A DNA stretch of 45,902 bases from Bacteroidota bacterium (GTDB lineage Bacteria > Bacteroidota > Bacteroidia > UKL13-3), in the NCBI GenBank assembly GCA_013298895.1, contig JAAFJM010000023.1, positions 1 to 45,902 on the forward strand, in the 5' to 3' direction. Positions 34,784 through 43,823 of the stretch are shown one piece after another (the first letter of the stretch is position 1; each line of letters opens with the position of its first letter). The notes beneath the pieces are model-generated. The model worked only from the letters and a program-made list of their open reading frames with translations, was not told the origin of the DNA and searched no databases. A program made the translations under genes and the position numbers.

Positions 34784-35311
34784 TTAGTCTTCAAACTCCC
34801 TTTCTCTTATTTCAATAGCACCATTATTTTTCAAAATTGAACTTAATTCAGCTACATCAGTTTTGTTAGGAATAATATCAATAGCAACTACAAATAAATC
34901 GTCAGTTACTCGAATATCAATAATATCTGCATTTTTACCCCAAACCATTTTGTTTACAGCAAAAAAACATCCAACCATTCCAAAGGCAGTACATAAAATT
35001 GCTAATTCAAAAGTAATTGGAATATATGTTGGAATATGTAACGAAGGTTTACCACCAACGTTCATTTGCCAATCAAAATATGAAGCATAAGTTTGTAGGG
35101 TCAATGCTAGCACAATACCAGTCATTGCAAAACAAAATGCTGCCACTGTTAATCTTGATCTTTTAATTCCTAATACTCTATCCATTCCATGAATTGCAAA
35201 TGGAGAATATACATCTCTAACTCTGTATCCATCATGAATCAACTTTTTAGTTGTATCATAAATGTGGTCAGGATCATTATAAATACCTAAAATTACTTTG
35301 TTAGTGTCCAT
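34784..35311 (-). CDS. actD: ACIII subunit ActD (DUF3341)
   Basis: Inner-membrane subunit of 175 residues. A soluble N-terminal part (about 1-55; LGIYNDPDHIYDTTKKLIHDGY) is followed by two membrane spans (about 55-80 and 95-120) and a short soluble tail. This is the DUF3341 pattern of ActD in the alternative complex III; the subunit has no cofactors and is structural. Its first 11 bases overlap the end of actC, showing tight operon packing. Confidence 0.92.
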   Translation of the reverse strand: MDTNKVILGIYNDPDHIYDTTKKLIHDGYRVRDVYSPFAIHGMDRVLGIKRSRLTVAAFCFAMTGIVLALTLQTYASYFDWQMNVGGKPSLHIPTYIPITFELAILCTAFGMVGCFFAVNKMVWGKNADIIDIRVTDDLFVVAIDIIPNKTDVAELSSILKNNGAIEIREREFED

Positions 35312-36749
35312 GAACTGAATCTCCTTTCGTTTCGTGAGCGTGTTGTGGCATTTTGTGATTGTTATTTAATAATTCAGTGTAATGTTTTTCTAATTCTAAA
35401 GCATGTTTAGTTTTAACAATACTTTTCAATTCACTCATATTAATTGAAGGTAAGAATTTCATGAATAAGAAGAACAAGAAGAAGAATAATCCAAATGAAC
35501 CTAATAATATTGAGAACTCAACAATAGTTGGAGTGTACATACTCCAGCTTGAAGGTAAGAAATCTCTATGTAATGATGTTACGATAATAACGAAACGTTC
35601 AAACCACATACCTATATTTACAATAATAGACATGATGAAAATAAACCAAGGTGTAGTTCTAGCCCATTTAGACCAAAATACTTGAGGAGCAACTAAGTTA
35701 CAACCCATCATAATCCAATAACTCCAACCGTATGGTCCAAAAGCTCTATTTAAGAATGCATATTGTTCATATTCAACACCTGAATAAGCAGCTACGAAAA
35801 ACTCAGTAATGTAAGCTAAACCAACCAAAGTTCCTGTTAACATTACAACTCTACACATAGCATCTAAATGTTCTGATGTGATGTAATCTTTGTAGTTTAA
35901 AACTTCACGAGCAACAACTAACAATGTTAACACCATACCAAATCCAGAGAAAATAGCCCCAGCAACGAAGTAAGGAGGAAAAATGGTAGTATGCCAACCT
36001 GGTACTAATGAAGTAGCAAAATCCATTGATACAATTGAGTGAACTGATAATACCAAAGGTGTAGAAATAGCAGCTAAAATTAAACTGATAACCTCATATC
36101 TATGCCATACTTTAGTAGATCCATTCCAGCCCATTGCAAAAAAACCGTACCAAAACTTACGTGCTTTAGTTGTAGCTCTATCGCGCACTGTAGCAATATC
36201 TGGTATTAAACCAACATACCAAAATACCAAAGATACAGAGAAGTATGTGGAAATCGCAAATACGTCCCAAACCAATGGAGAGTTGAAGTTAACCCATAAA
36301 CTACCAAAAGCATTAGGAAGTGGAATTGGCCAATAAGCCACCCACGGACGACCCATATGCGATAAAATGAATGATGCAGCACATAGAACCGCAAATATTG
36401 TCATTGCCTCTGCAGAACGGTTAATTGACATACGCCATTTTTGACGGAATAATAATAATACTGCTGAGATTAAGGTTCCAGCATGACCTATACCTACCCA
36501 AAATACAAAGTTGGTAATATCAAAAGCCCATCCAACAGTTTTATTTAAACCCCAGGCTCCTAATCCTACAAGCATGGTGTAAGTAGTTGAAAAAATCCAA
36601 ATTGCTAAAACGATTGATGATAAACCAAATCCAAGCCACCAAGCCTTTGATGGCTTGTTTTCGATTGGACGAGTGATATCTTTAGTTATATCACTGTAGG
36701 TTTTACCACCTGTTACGAGCAAATCTCTAATTGGTGATTCGTATGACAT
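35301..36749 (-). CDS. actC: ACIII subunit ActC, NrfD-like membrane protein
   Basis: NrfD/PsrC-family membrane subunit of 482 residues with about ten spans. Conserved ACIII stretches include WAFDITNFVFWVGIGHAGTLISAVL (about 92-116), FILSHMGRPW and VLSVHSIVSMDFATSLVPGWHTTIFPPYFVAGAIFSG (quinone-site region), and WSYWIMMGCNLVAPQVFW. It forms the quinol-facing membrane part that works with the Fe-S domain of ActB. The His-rich C-terminus (HAHETKGDSVHGH) is exposed. Its ATG lies 46 bases downstream of the actB stop codon. Confidence 0.93.
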   Translation of the reverse strand: MSYESPIRDLLVTGGKTYSDITKDITRPIENKPSKAWWLGFGLSSIVLAIWIFSTTYTMLVGLGAWGLNKTVGWAFDITNFVFWVGIGHAGTLISAVLLLFRQKWRMSINRSAEAMTIFAVLCAASFILSHMGRPWVAYWPIPLPNAFGSLWVNFNSPLVWDVFAISTYFSVSLVFWYVGLIPDIATVRDRATTKARKFWYGFFAMGWNGSTKVWHRYEVISLILAAISTPLVLSVHSIVSMDFATSLVPGWHTTIFPPYFVAGAIFSGFGMVLTLLVVAREVLNYKDYITSEHLDAMCRVVMLTGTLVGLAYITEFFVAAYSGVEYEQYAFLNRAFGPYGWSYWIMMGCNLVAPQVFWSKWARTTPWFIFIMSIIVNIGMWFERFVIIVTSLHRDFLPSSWSMYTPTIVEFSILLGSFGLFFFLFFLFMKFLPSINMSELKSIVKTKHALELEKHYTELLNNNHKMPQHAHETKGDSVHGH

Positions 36750-36795
36750 GTAATTATATTATTTTAAATTTTATTTAATTGATTGAATAATTGAA

Positions 36796-37962
36796 TTATG
36801 AATGAGCATGTTCAGCTGCTTTATGTTCTTCATGTTTTTCATCATGCTTAGCAGGTGCTTTTTGCTCGCCAGCAATTGGCTCGTTAACATTTCTTATCTT
36901 TGTCATATAACCAACCGATGGTTGAACGTTATATTCTTCTAATAATACATATTTACGTTCGTTTTTGAATAATTTAGAAATTTCACTGTTAGGATCATTC
37001 ATATCACCAAAAACTAAAGCATCAGCAGGACAAGATTGTTGACAAGCAGTTTTAACATCACCATCAACCATTTTTCTATTCTCAATTTTAGCTTTTAACT
37101 TGCTAGCTTGAATTCTTTGAACACAGAATGAACATTTTTCCATTACACCTCTAGAACGAACTGTAACATCAGGATTGATTACCATTCTTCCTAGATCATT
37201 ATTGAAATGGAAATCAAATTGATCATTTTCTCTGTATTTAAACCAATTAAACCTACGAACTTTATATGGGCAGTTATTTGCACAATATCTTGTTCCTACA
37301 CAACGATTGTAAGCCATTTGATTCAATCCTTCTGAACTGTGAACAGTAGCTAATACCGGACAAACAGTTTCACAAGGAGCATGACCACAATGTTGACACA
37401 TCATTGGTTGATGCATAACAGTTACGTGTTCAAAATCAATTTTATTATTTTTATCGTTGTATTCTTTTTCTTTAGTTGATGGTTTGCCTGTAGCTAAATT
37501 TTTGAAGCTATAGTATCTATCAATTCTAATCCAGTGCATTTCGCGACTGTTTAAAATTTCTTTTCTACCAACAACAGGTACGTTATTTTCAGCTGAACAA
37601 CTTACTACACAAGCACCACAACCAGTACAAGCATTCATATCGATTGCCATTCCCCATTTGTGACCTTTGCTATCGTGCTCTTCCCATAATGAAATGATGT
37701 GAGCATGATCGTTATTACCTGCACTAGGATTTTTAATATACTCATCCAAAGAAGCTTCACGTAATAAGTTTCTACCTTCAATAGTATGATGTGTTTGAGT
37801 TTGTGCTAATTCATAACCATCGTCAGTTTTAGTTAAGGTTACACCATTCGCTGTATTGTATGCATATGTACCATTTTCAAAACCAACTAAGCTAAATGCA
37901 TTTTTACCTAAACCTTTTCCAAAATTAGAGGCAACCTTACCGATTAATTTACCATAACCCAT
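36796..37962 (-). CDS. actB: ActB C-terminal part: Fe-S ferredoxin domain (gene disrupted)
   Basis: C-terminal remnant of ActB. It is open in its own frame from base 38100, with the first ATG at 37962; the 46 codons before that ATG continue the molybdopterin-dinucleotide-binding-like barrel (KEGDIVTLKAG, LPVLIQPGQA). The following ferredoxin-like domain is complete, with four Cys groups: CTGCGACVVSC, CQHCGHAPCETVC, CVGTRYCANNC and CSFCVQRI with CQQSC, for three [4Fe-4S] and one [3Fe-4S] cluster in ACIII. The upstream half lies in another frame, separated by an apparent deletion. Whether this piece is made on its own is unknown; actC follows 46 bases later. Confidence 0.85.
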   Translation of the reverse strand: MGYGKLIGKVASNFGKGLGKNAFSLVGFENGTYAYNTANGVTLTKTDDGYELAQTQTHHTIEGRNLLREASLDEYIKNPSAGNNDHAHIISLWEEHDSKGHKWGMAIDMNACTGCGACVVSCSAENNVPVVGRKEILNSREMHWIRIDRYYSFKNLATGKPSTKEKEYNDKNNKIDFEHVTVMHQPMMCQHCGHAPCETVCPVLATVHSSEGLNQMAYNRCVGTRYCANNCPYKVRRFNWFKYRENDQFDFHFNNDLGRMVINPDVTVRSRGVMEKCSFCVQRIQASKLKAKIENRKMVDGDVKTACQQSCPADALVFGDMNDPNSEISKLFKNERKYVLLEEYNVQPSVGYMTKIRNVNEPIAGEQKAPAKHDEKHEEHKAAEHAHS

Positions 37963-38063
37963 AGCTAAACCAATAGTAGAATTAGCTTGTCCTGGTTGAA
38001 TTAAAACTGGTAATCCTTCAATGGTAGTTTTTCCTGCTTTTAAAGTTACTATATCACCTTCTT

Positions 38064-39278
38064 TTAAATTAAATTGATCAGCAGTAACTTTACCAATGCT
38101 TCAAAAGCTGCATCATCTCCACTTACTTGATTTGAATAATTATCCAAATCAACTGTAGAACCAATATTACCTAATAAACCATTAATAGCTGCAACTAATA
38201 ATTGGTTATCTAAGTTATTTGAGCCTGAAACTACTAAAGATTGACCCTTAGCTGCTAATAATTCTTTAGCTGTTAAATCAATTGAATTTAAAGCCACTTC
38301 AATTGTAGGCACTGAGAAAGTAGGAGCACCAGTACTAGCTGCTATTTTGTTATAAATGCTTAACAATACAGCACCTTCCATTGAAGGTTTGATTGGAAAA
38401 CGATAATCAGCATTTGAACCAGTTAACGATAAGTTACTTTCGAAATGCAAATGACGGCTCATTTTCTTATCTTCAGCTTTTCTGTTTTTTGCCCAAGCCT
38501 TTGTGTATTCTACTGGCGAAATCCAAGTTCCTAAGAAATCGGCACCAAAACTTACAATAACTTTGGCTTTATCAAAATTATATGAAGGTACAACAGCTTT
38601 ACCAAAAGCGCGTTTATTGGCTTCAATTAATGCTGCGTATGAAATTGCCTCATAACCCACAACTTTAGTTGAAGGATATTTAACTGTAAATTCTGAGATT
38701 ATTTTTTTTGTAGATGGACTAGTAATAGTTCCACTTACTATTCTAATATTTTTAGCACTTGATAATGCTTTTTTAATATCTGCATCAACTGTTTCCCATG
38801 TCGATTCATTAGCGTCTTTGCGAGGAGCTTTTAAACGCTCATTGTCGTATAGACCTAATAAACTTGCATGACCAGTAGCACAAACTCCGCCTTTAAATAC
38901 AGGAGAATCAGCATTACCTTCGATTTTAACAGGACGGCCTTCACGTGTTTTAACCAAAATACTGCAACCAGTAGAGCAAGCTCCGCAAGTAGTAGCATAC
39001 CAATTAGGAACACCAGGAGTAATATTTTCAGGTTTTACAATGTAAGGAATAGCATTTTTTACAGGTATATTATTACAAGCCGCTAATGCTACAGCTGAAA
39101 TACTAAAACCAAAATACTTTAAAAAATCACGTCTATTTGATTGCATTTCACCATCAGAATCAGTTAATACTTCTTCTAAAGGAATTCCTTGTGCAAATTC
39201 ATTCTTTTTAGCAGCAACAAATTTTGGATCATTGTTTAACTCTTCTAAACCTTTCCAGTATTTATTTTTATTTTCCAT
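38064..39278 (-). CDS. actB: ActB N-terminal part: molybdopterin-oxidoreductase-like (truncated)
   Basis: N-terminal piece of ActB (404 residues) with the twin-arginine-type signal NRRDFLKYFGFS (Arg49, Arg50), typical of the TAT-variant ActB of Bacteroidota, then a molybdopterin-oxidoreductase-like domain without evident cofactor ligands: CGACSTGCSILVKTREGRP, FKGGVCATGHAS, VIVSFGADFLGTW. The last residues after AAFEALVK run out of frame (LLLINLI) to a stop at 38064. The normal ActB of this group is about 1,000 residues; both halves here sum to about 827. ActB feeds electrons through Fe-S clusters, so loss of the middle should be damaging unless the sequence is wrong. Confidence 0.85.
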   Translation of the reverse strand: MENKNKYWKGLEELNNDPKFVAAKKNEFAQGIPLEEVLTDSDGEMQSNRRDFLKYFGFSISAVALAACNNIPVKNAIPYIVKPENITPGVPNWYATTCGACSTGCSILVKTREGRPVKIEGNADSPVFKGGVCATGHASLLGLYDNERLKAPRKDANESTWETVDADIKKALSSAKNIRIVSGTITSPSTKKIISEFTVKYPSTKVVGYEAISYAALIEANKRAFGKAVVPSYNFDKAKVIVSFGADFLGTWISPVEYTKAWAKNRKAEDKKMSRHLHFESNLSLTGSNADYRFPIKPSMEGAVLLSIYNKIAASTGAPTFSVPTIEVALNSIDLTAKELLAAKGQSLVVSGSNNLDNQLLVAAINGLLGNIGSTVDLDNYSNQVSGDDAAFEALVKLLLINLI

Positions 39279-39334
39279 TTAAAATTTTTTCTTCGTTAAT
39301 AAATTAAGAAATTATATCTGTTTTTGGTTATTTA

Positions 39335-40612
39335 CTAGTAATGGCATTTAGCACATTCTAATCCACCGTTTTGAGCAACAGTTATAAAATCTTTGTTGCT
39401 TGCTTTTAAGTCTTTATGTAATTTTTCGTAGTAATCATTATTTGCCACATCAACTTTAGCTTCACGGTGACAGTTAATACACCATCCCATTTGTAAACTG
39501 CGTTGTTGGCTAACAACTTTCATTTTTTCAATTGGACCATGACATGATTGACACTCTACTTTTCCAATTTTTACGTGTTGAGCATGGTTAAAATAGGCGT
39601 GGTCAGGTAAATTGTGAATTCTTACCCATTTAATTGGTTGTTGTTTATAACCTTCAATGTAAGCTCCTTTTTCAGCATCATAACCAACTGCATTATAAAT
39701 TTTTTGAATTTCAGGTGATACTTGACCATTGTATTTTTCTTTTGCCTTAACGTACATGTGGCAATTCATACAAGTACTTGCAGATGGAATTGATGCTTGT
39801 TTACTTTTATCTGCACTTGAGTGACAATACTGACAATTGATTTTGTATTTACCAGCATGTAATTCATGAGAGTAATTGATAGGTTGAACAGGAGCATATC
39901 CTTTTTGAACACCTACTTTTTTATTTGCAAAATCGAAACCATATAAACCAAGAACTAAGGTAATAATGGCACCAACAGCTAAGGTTCCTACAACTGGATG
40001 TTTAACAAATAATTTGTAGCGAGTTGATTTCTTATTTTGTTTCCAAGGTAATTTAAAATCTTCTGGATCTAATTCTTCTGGAAACTTTTCGTTGTAAATT
40101 CTTTCAATCACTTTTCTAATGTTTACCAAAATAAAAATGATAAACAATAAAATTACTGCAAAAATGCTCAAACCAATAAGCATTGTTTGAGAATAAAATC
40201 CTTCACCTGTAGTTGGAGCAGCACCATCAGTAGGAGCAGTTGCACCTCCACCAGCTTGAGCTGGGGCAGCACCACCTGTTTTTACATACTCTAAAATTGA
40301 TTTTACTTGTCCGTCTGAAAACTGAGGGAATGCAGTCATTACTGACTGATTGTACTCATTGTAGATTTTTAATGCTTCAGCATCGCCAGACTTAACCATT
40401 GCTTGTGAATTTTTAATCCACTTGATTAACCATGCTTCATTGTGACGCTTGTCCACATCCTTAAGAGCTGGACCTACAACCTTTTCATTAATTGCGTGAC
40501 AAGATGTACAATTTGCGTTAAATAATTTTTCACCTTCGGCTACATCGGCCAGTGTTACTTTAGCTCCTAAAAAGAAAGCTGTTAGTAGAAGTAATAGTTT
40601 ATTCAGTCTCAT
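39335..40612 (-). CDS. actA: ACIII multiheme cytochrome c subunit ActA
   Basis: Membrane-anchored multiheme cytochrome of 425 residues, first in the ACIII operon. After a signal peptide (about 1-22) comes a mono-heme domain (CTSCH, 35-39; FPQFSDGQVKSILEYV), then a low-complexity Ala/Pro/Thr linker, two membrane spans (about 140-165 and 205-225) and a C-terminal five-heme domain with CQYCH, CMNCH, CQSCH, CINCH and CAKCH. The C-terminal part is the standard pentaheme ActA; the extra N-terminal heme domain makes six heme sites in all. Start ATG 40612. A TAGATTTG promoter box lies 24 bases upstream. Confidence 0.92.
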   Translation of the reverse strand: MRLNKLLLLLTAFFLGAKVTLADVAEGEKLFNANCTSCHAINEKVVGPALKDVDKRHNEAWLIKWIKNSQAMVKSGDAEALKIYNEYNQSVMTAFPQFSDGQVKSILEYVKTGGAAPAQAGGGATAPTDGAAPTTGEGFYSQTMLIGLSIFAVILLFIIFILVNIRKVIERIYNEKFPEELDPEDFKLPWKQNKKSTRYKLFVKHPVVGTLAVGAIITLVLGLYGFDFANKKVGVQKGYAPVQPINYSHELHAGKYKINCQYCHSSADKSKQASIPSASTCMNCHMYVKAKEKYNGQVSPEIQKIYNAVGYDAEKGAYIEGYKQQPIKWVRIHNLPDHAYFNHAQHVKIGKVECQSCHGPIEKMKVVSQQRSLQMGWCINCHREAKVDVANNDYYEKLHKDLKASNKDFITVAQNGGLECAKCHY

Positions 40613-40635
40613 TTAATTTATTTACAAAATCTTTA

Positions 40636-40667
40636 CAAATCTATTGTATGTTAAGTGTAGCGCCATA
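40636..40667 (-). promoter_or_regulatory. Promoter of the ACIII operon
   Basis: On the minus strand TATG (40667-40664) and TAGATTTG (40643-40636), 20 bases apart, fit the Bacteroidota promoter form, with one mismatch in the -33 element and an exact -7 element. It lies just before actA and no other operon start is near. Confidence 0.5.
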
Positions 40668-40799
40668 CTGATTTTTATCAAGCCTAGCAGTTGTTAACAT
40701 GTTGCGAATATAGTAAGATTAAGGCAGTAGGAAATGCTGTTAATAAATAAATATTATTTAGAAAGATTCTATTCTGAAGTGTCTGTAAATCTTGATATT

Positions 40800-42770
40800 T
40801 TACTTCTCAAGTAATTTTTCAACAGTTGTATCGCTTAATTCTTGCTTTTTATCTAAGTGTTCAAAAGGAGAGTTTTTACTAATAAATTCCGGTACAATTT
40901 CTTTCATTTTAGCAACAATTGCAGTTTGATTTTGAAAATTATATAATTCTAATAATTCATCAATACTATTCTTCACCAAATTAAAATCGTAGTTCCTAAC
41001 CTTACCTATCATTATTTTTGAATGATGAGTAGGAACAGTGTTCTCTTGGTCATTTAATAATTCTTCATAAATTTTTTCACCAGGACGTAATCCTGTATAT
41101 ACTATTTGAATATCCTTCCCAAGTGTAAATCCTGAAAGACGAATCATTTTTTTAGCTAAATCAATTATTTTAACAGATTTACCCATATCAAAAACATAAA
41201 TTTCTCCTCCATTACCCATGTATCCTGCCTCCAACACCAATTGGCATGCTTCAGGAATAGTCATAAAATACCTTGTTATTTCAGGATGCGTTACAGTAAT
41301 TGGTCCTCCAGCTTCAATTTGTTTTCTAAATCTTGGAATTACAGAACCACTAGACCCCAACACATTTCCAAATCTGGTTGTAATAAACTTTGTTTTACTT
41401 GAATTATTAACCTTAATTGAATTGCTAAGTGATTGAACATATATTTCTGCAATTCTTTTACTTGCCCCCATTACATTTGTTGGATTTACGGCTTTATCTG
41501 TACTTACCATAACAAATTTTTCTACCCCAAACTCAACGGAAAGATTAGCAATTGTCATGGTTCCTTTGACATTAGTTTTTATAGCCTCTGAAGGGTTGTT
41601 TTCCATTAATGGAACGTGCTTATAAGCCGCTGCATGATAAACCATTTCTGGCTGAAAACGTTCAAATAGACCTTTCATCCTCTCTAAATTTGTGATATCG
41701 GCAACAACAATCTCAATATTTTTTCTATTAACATTTTGTAAATTTTCAGAAATTCGAGAATCTAATTGATATAAACTTTCTTCACTACTGTCAACTGCAA
41801 TTATTTTTTTAATTTTAAATTTACATAATTGATTAACAATTTCACTTCCAATAGATCCAGCAGCACCAGTTACCATTACAACTTTGCCGTTAAGTTGTTG
41901 ACCAATTGCATCTATATCAAGTTCAATAACATCTCTTTCTATCAAATCTTCAATTTTAACCGTTTTAATTTGATTAAAACTTAGCTCTCCATTTATCCAT
42001 TTCTCAACTGGAGGAACACTTTGGACAGTTATGTTATTGTTTAGACATTTGTCTATTATTTCTTGTTTTCTATTTTTACTCAAATTGATACCACTAATAA
42101 TTAAATTATCAATATCAAATTTACTATTTAATTCAATAAGATCTTTTTCAAAATCAAATATTCTTATTCCCTCCAATGATTTGTTTTTCATGGCAGTATC
42201 ATCATCAAAAAAAGCAACCACCTTAATATTTGAACCTTTATGTTGTTCTAATTTTCGTTTAGTGATAATTCCAGCCTCTCCAGCTCCAAAAATGACATAA
42301 TTTACAACTTCGCCCCTATTTTGGTAGGATGTTTTTAGGTATAATAATTTAATAAATATCCTAAAAGACCCAAGCAAAAAAGTTGTAATTATAAAATCTA
42401 ATATAATTATTGATAAGGGTATATTAGAAAGTGAGCCACCAATAAAAAAAATTTTATAAAAAGAAGAAATTATGTAAATACCAAAACTGCTGAATAATGT
42501 GGTATATAAAATTCTTATTCCATCTTGTACACTTGTATGACGAATTATCCCAGAGTATAATCTAAAGTAAATCATGAACAATGACTTAACCAATAAAATA
42601 AGTGGTATCACAGTTATGATATTGGTAAAAGTTGAATCGTTTAATTTAAAACTATATCTTAATACAACTGCTAAAACAAAAGAAGATGCACAAATTCCTA
42701 AATCAAAAAGGAATATTAACCATCTTGGAATATTGGAGCTAATTACAAAGAGTAGACGTAAATATTTCAT
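40800..42770 (-). CDS. Membrane nucleoside-diphosphate-sugar 4,6-dehydratase (CapD/PglF-like)
   Basis: Membrane-bound sugar-nucleotide dehydratase of 656 residues. Four membrane spans (about 15-145) are followed by a Rossmann domain (NYVIFGAGEAGI, 157-168) and a second, larger extended short-chain dehydrogenase domain with TGAAGSIGSE (301-310) and the catalytic STDKAVNPTNVMGASK (Thr424, Asp425, Lys426; Lys438). This is the WbpM/PglF/CapD layout; members remove water from UDP-GlcNAc to make the precursor of deoxy-amino sugars for surface glycans. Sugar specificity is not visible. No glycan gene cluster is beside it. Confidence 0.88.
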   Translation of the reverse strand: MKYLRLLFVISSNIPRWLIFLFDLGICASSFVLAVVLRYSFKLNDSTFTNIITVIPLILLVKSLFMIYFRLYSGIIRHTSVQDGIRILYTTLFSSFGIYIISSFYKIFFIGGSLSNIPLSIIILDFIITTFLLGSFRIFIKLLYLKTSYQNRGEVVNYVIFGAGEAGIITKRKLEQHKGSNIKVVAFFDDDTAMKNKSLEGIRIFDFEKDLIELNSKFDIDNLIISGINLSKNRKQEIIDKCLNNNITVQSVPPVEKWINGELSFNQIKTVKIEDLIERDVIELDIDAIGQQLNGKVVMVTGAAGSIGSEIVNQLCKFKIKKIIAVDSSEESLYQLDSRISENLQNVNRKNIEIVVADITNLERMKGLFERFQPEMVYHAAAYKHVPLMENNPSEAIKTNVKGTMTIANLSVEFGVEKFVMVSTDKAVNPTNVMGASKRIAEIYVQSLSNSIKVNNSSKTKFITTRFGNVLGSSGSVIPRFRKQIEAGGPITVTHPEITRYFMTIPEACQLVLEAGYMGNGGEIYVFDMGKSVKIIDLAKKMIRLSGFTLGKDIQIVYTGLRPGEKIYEELLNDQENTVPTHHSKIMIGKVRNYDFNLVKNSIDELLELYNFQNQTAIVAKMKEIVPEFISKNSPFEHLDKKQELSDTTVEKLLEK

Positions 42771-42944
42771 TGAGAAAATTGAGTTTTATAAAATTGTGGG
42801 GCAATATTTGTTTAAAATATTGTTTTGGTAATTATTACCATTAAATTACAATTATATTGGAAATTTGTTAAAATTAATTTTTCAATTGATGAAACATGTA
42901 TATCACTTAACAAGATAAACTTTACAATTGATATAATTGTATTA

Positions 42945-43814
42945 CTATTTTTCATTTTTCTTTAAAAATGGGTAGCTAAAAACACAGACTAAAATTATTA
43001 AAGCACCTAAATAAAATTTACTCGACATAATTTCTGATTCACCAAATAATAAAACAGAAAAAAATACACCATAAATAGGTTCTAAATTATTTGTAATTAT
43101 TACAGTAAATGGAGAAAATACTTTCATTATTTCAACACTTAATGTAAATGCCAAAGTTGTGCATAATACACTGAGTATTATTAACCAAATCCAATCAGAT
43201 TGTGAAACTAATTGTAACTCAAAATTACCATTACCTTGTAATAAAATAACAACTATAATAAATAATAATGCGCCAACAAATTCAATTATGGTAATGTATG
43301 AGCTATTATGCTTCTCAATCAATTTTCCATTGTAAACACTAAAAAATGCCCCCGTAAAAGCTGCCAATATTCCGTAAATAACACCTAAAGCAGCACCTCC
43401 TTCAAAACTTAATATTATAGTAAGTCCTATCAATATAATTAATCCATATATAGCATCGCCCCAATAAAACTTTTTCTTCATGATAATTGGCTGGATTATG
43501 GATGCGAAAAGTGTGATGGTACTAAAACCTGCCATTGCAATTGATACATTGGAAACTTTTATGGCATGATAAAAAAAATACCAATGAGCACCTACAATTA
43601 ATCCCATAAAAAGTATTTCTAAAAATTCAATTTTGGATACGTTCAATTCTACTTTTTTGTAAAAAATGTAACCAGTAAGACTAATTATAGAAAGAATTAA
43701 ACGCCAAAACACTAAATCAAGTGCAGATAAGCTAATTAGTTTACCCAAAACAGGCGTAAACCCCCAAAGTAAAATAATGAAATGAAGTTGAAAATATTTA
43801 CCTTTACTTATCAA
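42945..43814 (-). CDS. EamA/DMT-family transporter
   Basis: Inner-membrane protein of 289 residues with about ten spans arranged as two EamA repeats (about 7-138 and 148-282); the second begins with GILAAFTGAFFSVYNG and ends TFTVIITNNLEPIYGVFFSVLLFGE, the family hallmark. DMT transporters move metabolites such as amino acids or nucleotide sugars; the substrate is not determinable. The start is TTG at 43814 (no suitable ATG; in-frame TAA lies three codons upstream), leaving 9 bases after the LptF/LptG gene, so the two are probably co-transcribed. Confidence 0.82.
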   Translation of the reverse strand: MISKGKYFQLHFIILLWGFTPVLGKLISLSALDLVFWRLILSIISLTGYIFYKKVELNVSKIEFLEILFMGLIVGAHWYFFYHAIKVSNVSIAMAGFSTITLFASIIQPIIMKKKFYWGDAIYGLIILIGLTIILSFEGGAALGVIYGILAAFTGAFFSVYNGKLIEKHNSSYITIIEFVGALLFIIVVILLQGNGNFELQLVSQSDWIWLIILSVLCTTLAFTLSVEIMKVFSPFTVIITNNLEPIYGVFFSVLLFGESEIMSSKFYLGALIILVCVFSYPFLKKNEK

Positions 43815-43823
43815 AATGTTTAA

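Noticed and set aside
38064-39278. Treating the ActB halves as two normal genes.
   Set aside because: The downstream frame carries conserved ActB residues before its first ATG and the summed length is short, so a break in one gene explains it better.
42812-42955. A 47-codon open frame on the minus strand overlapping the end of the EamA gene.
   Set aside because: It is very AT-rich, shows no recognisable family or signal, and most of it is spacer sequence with a weak inverted repeat; no support for coding.
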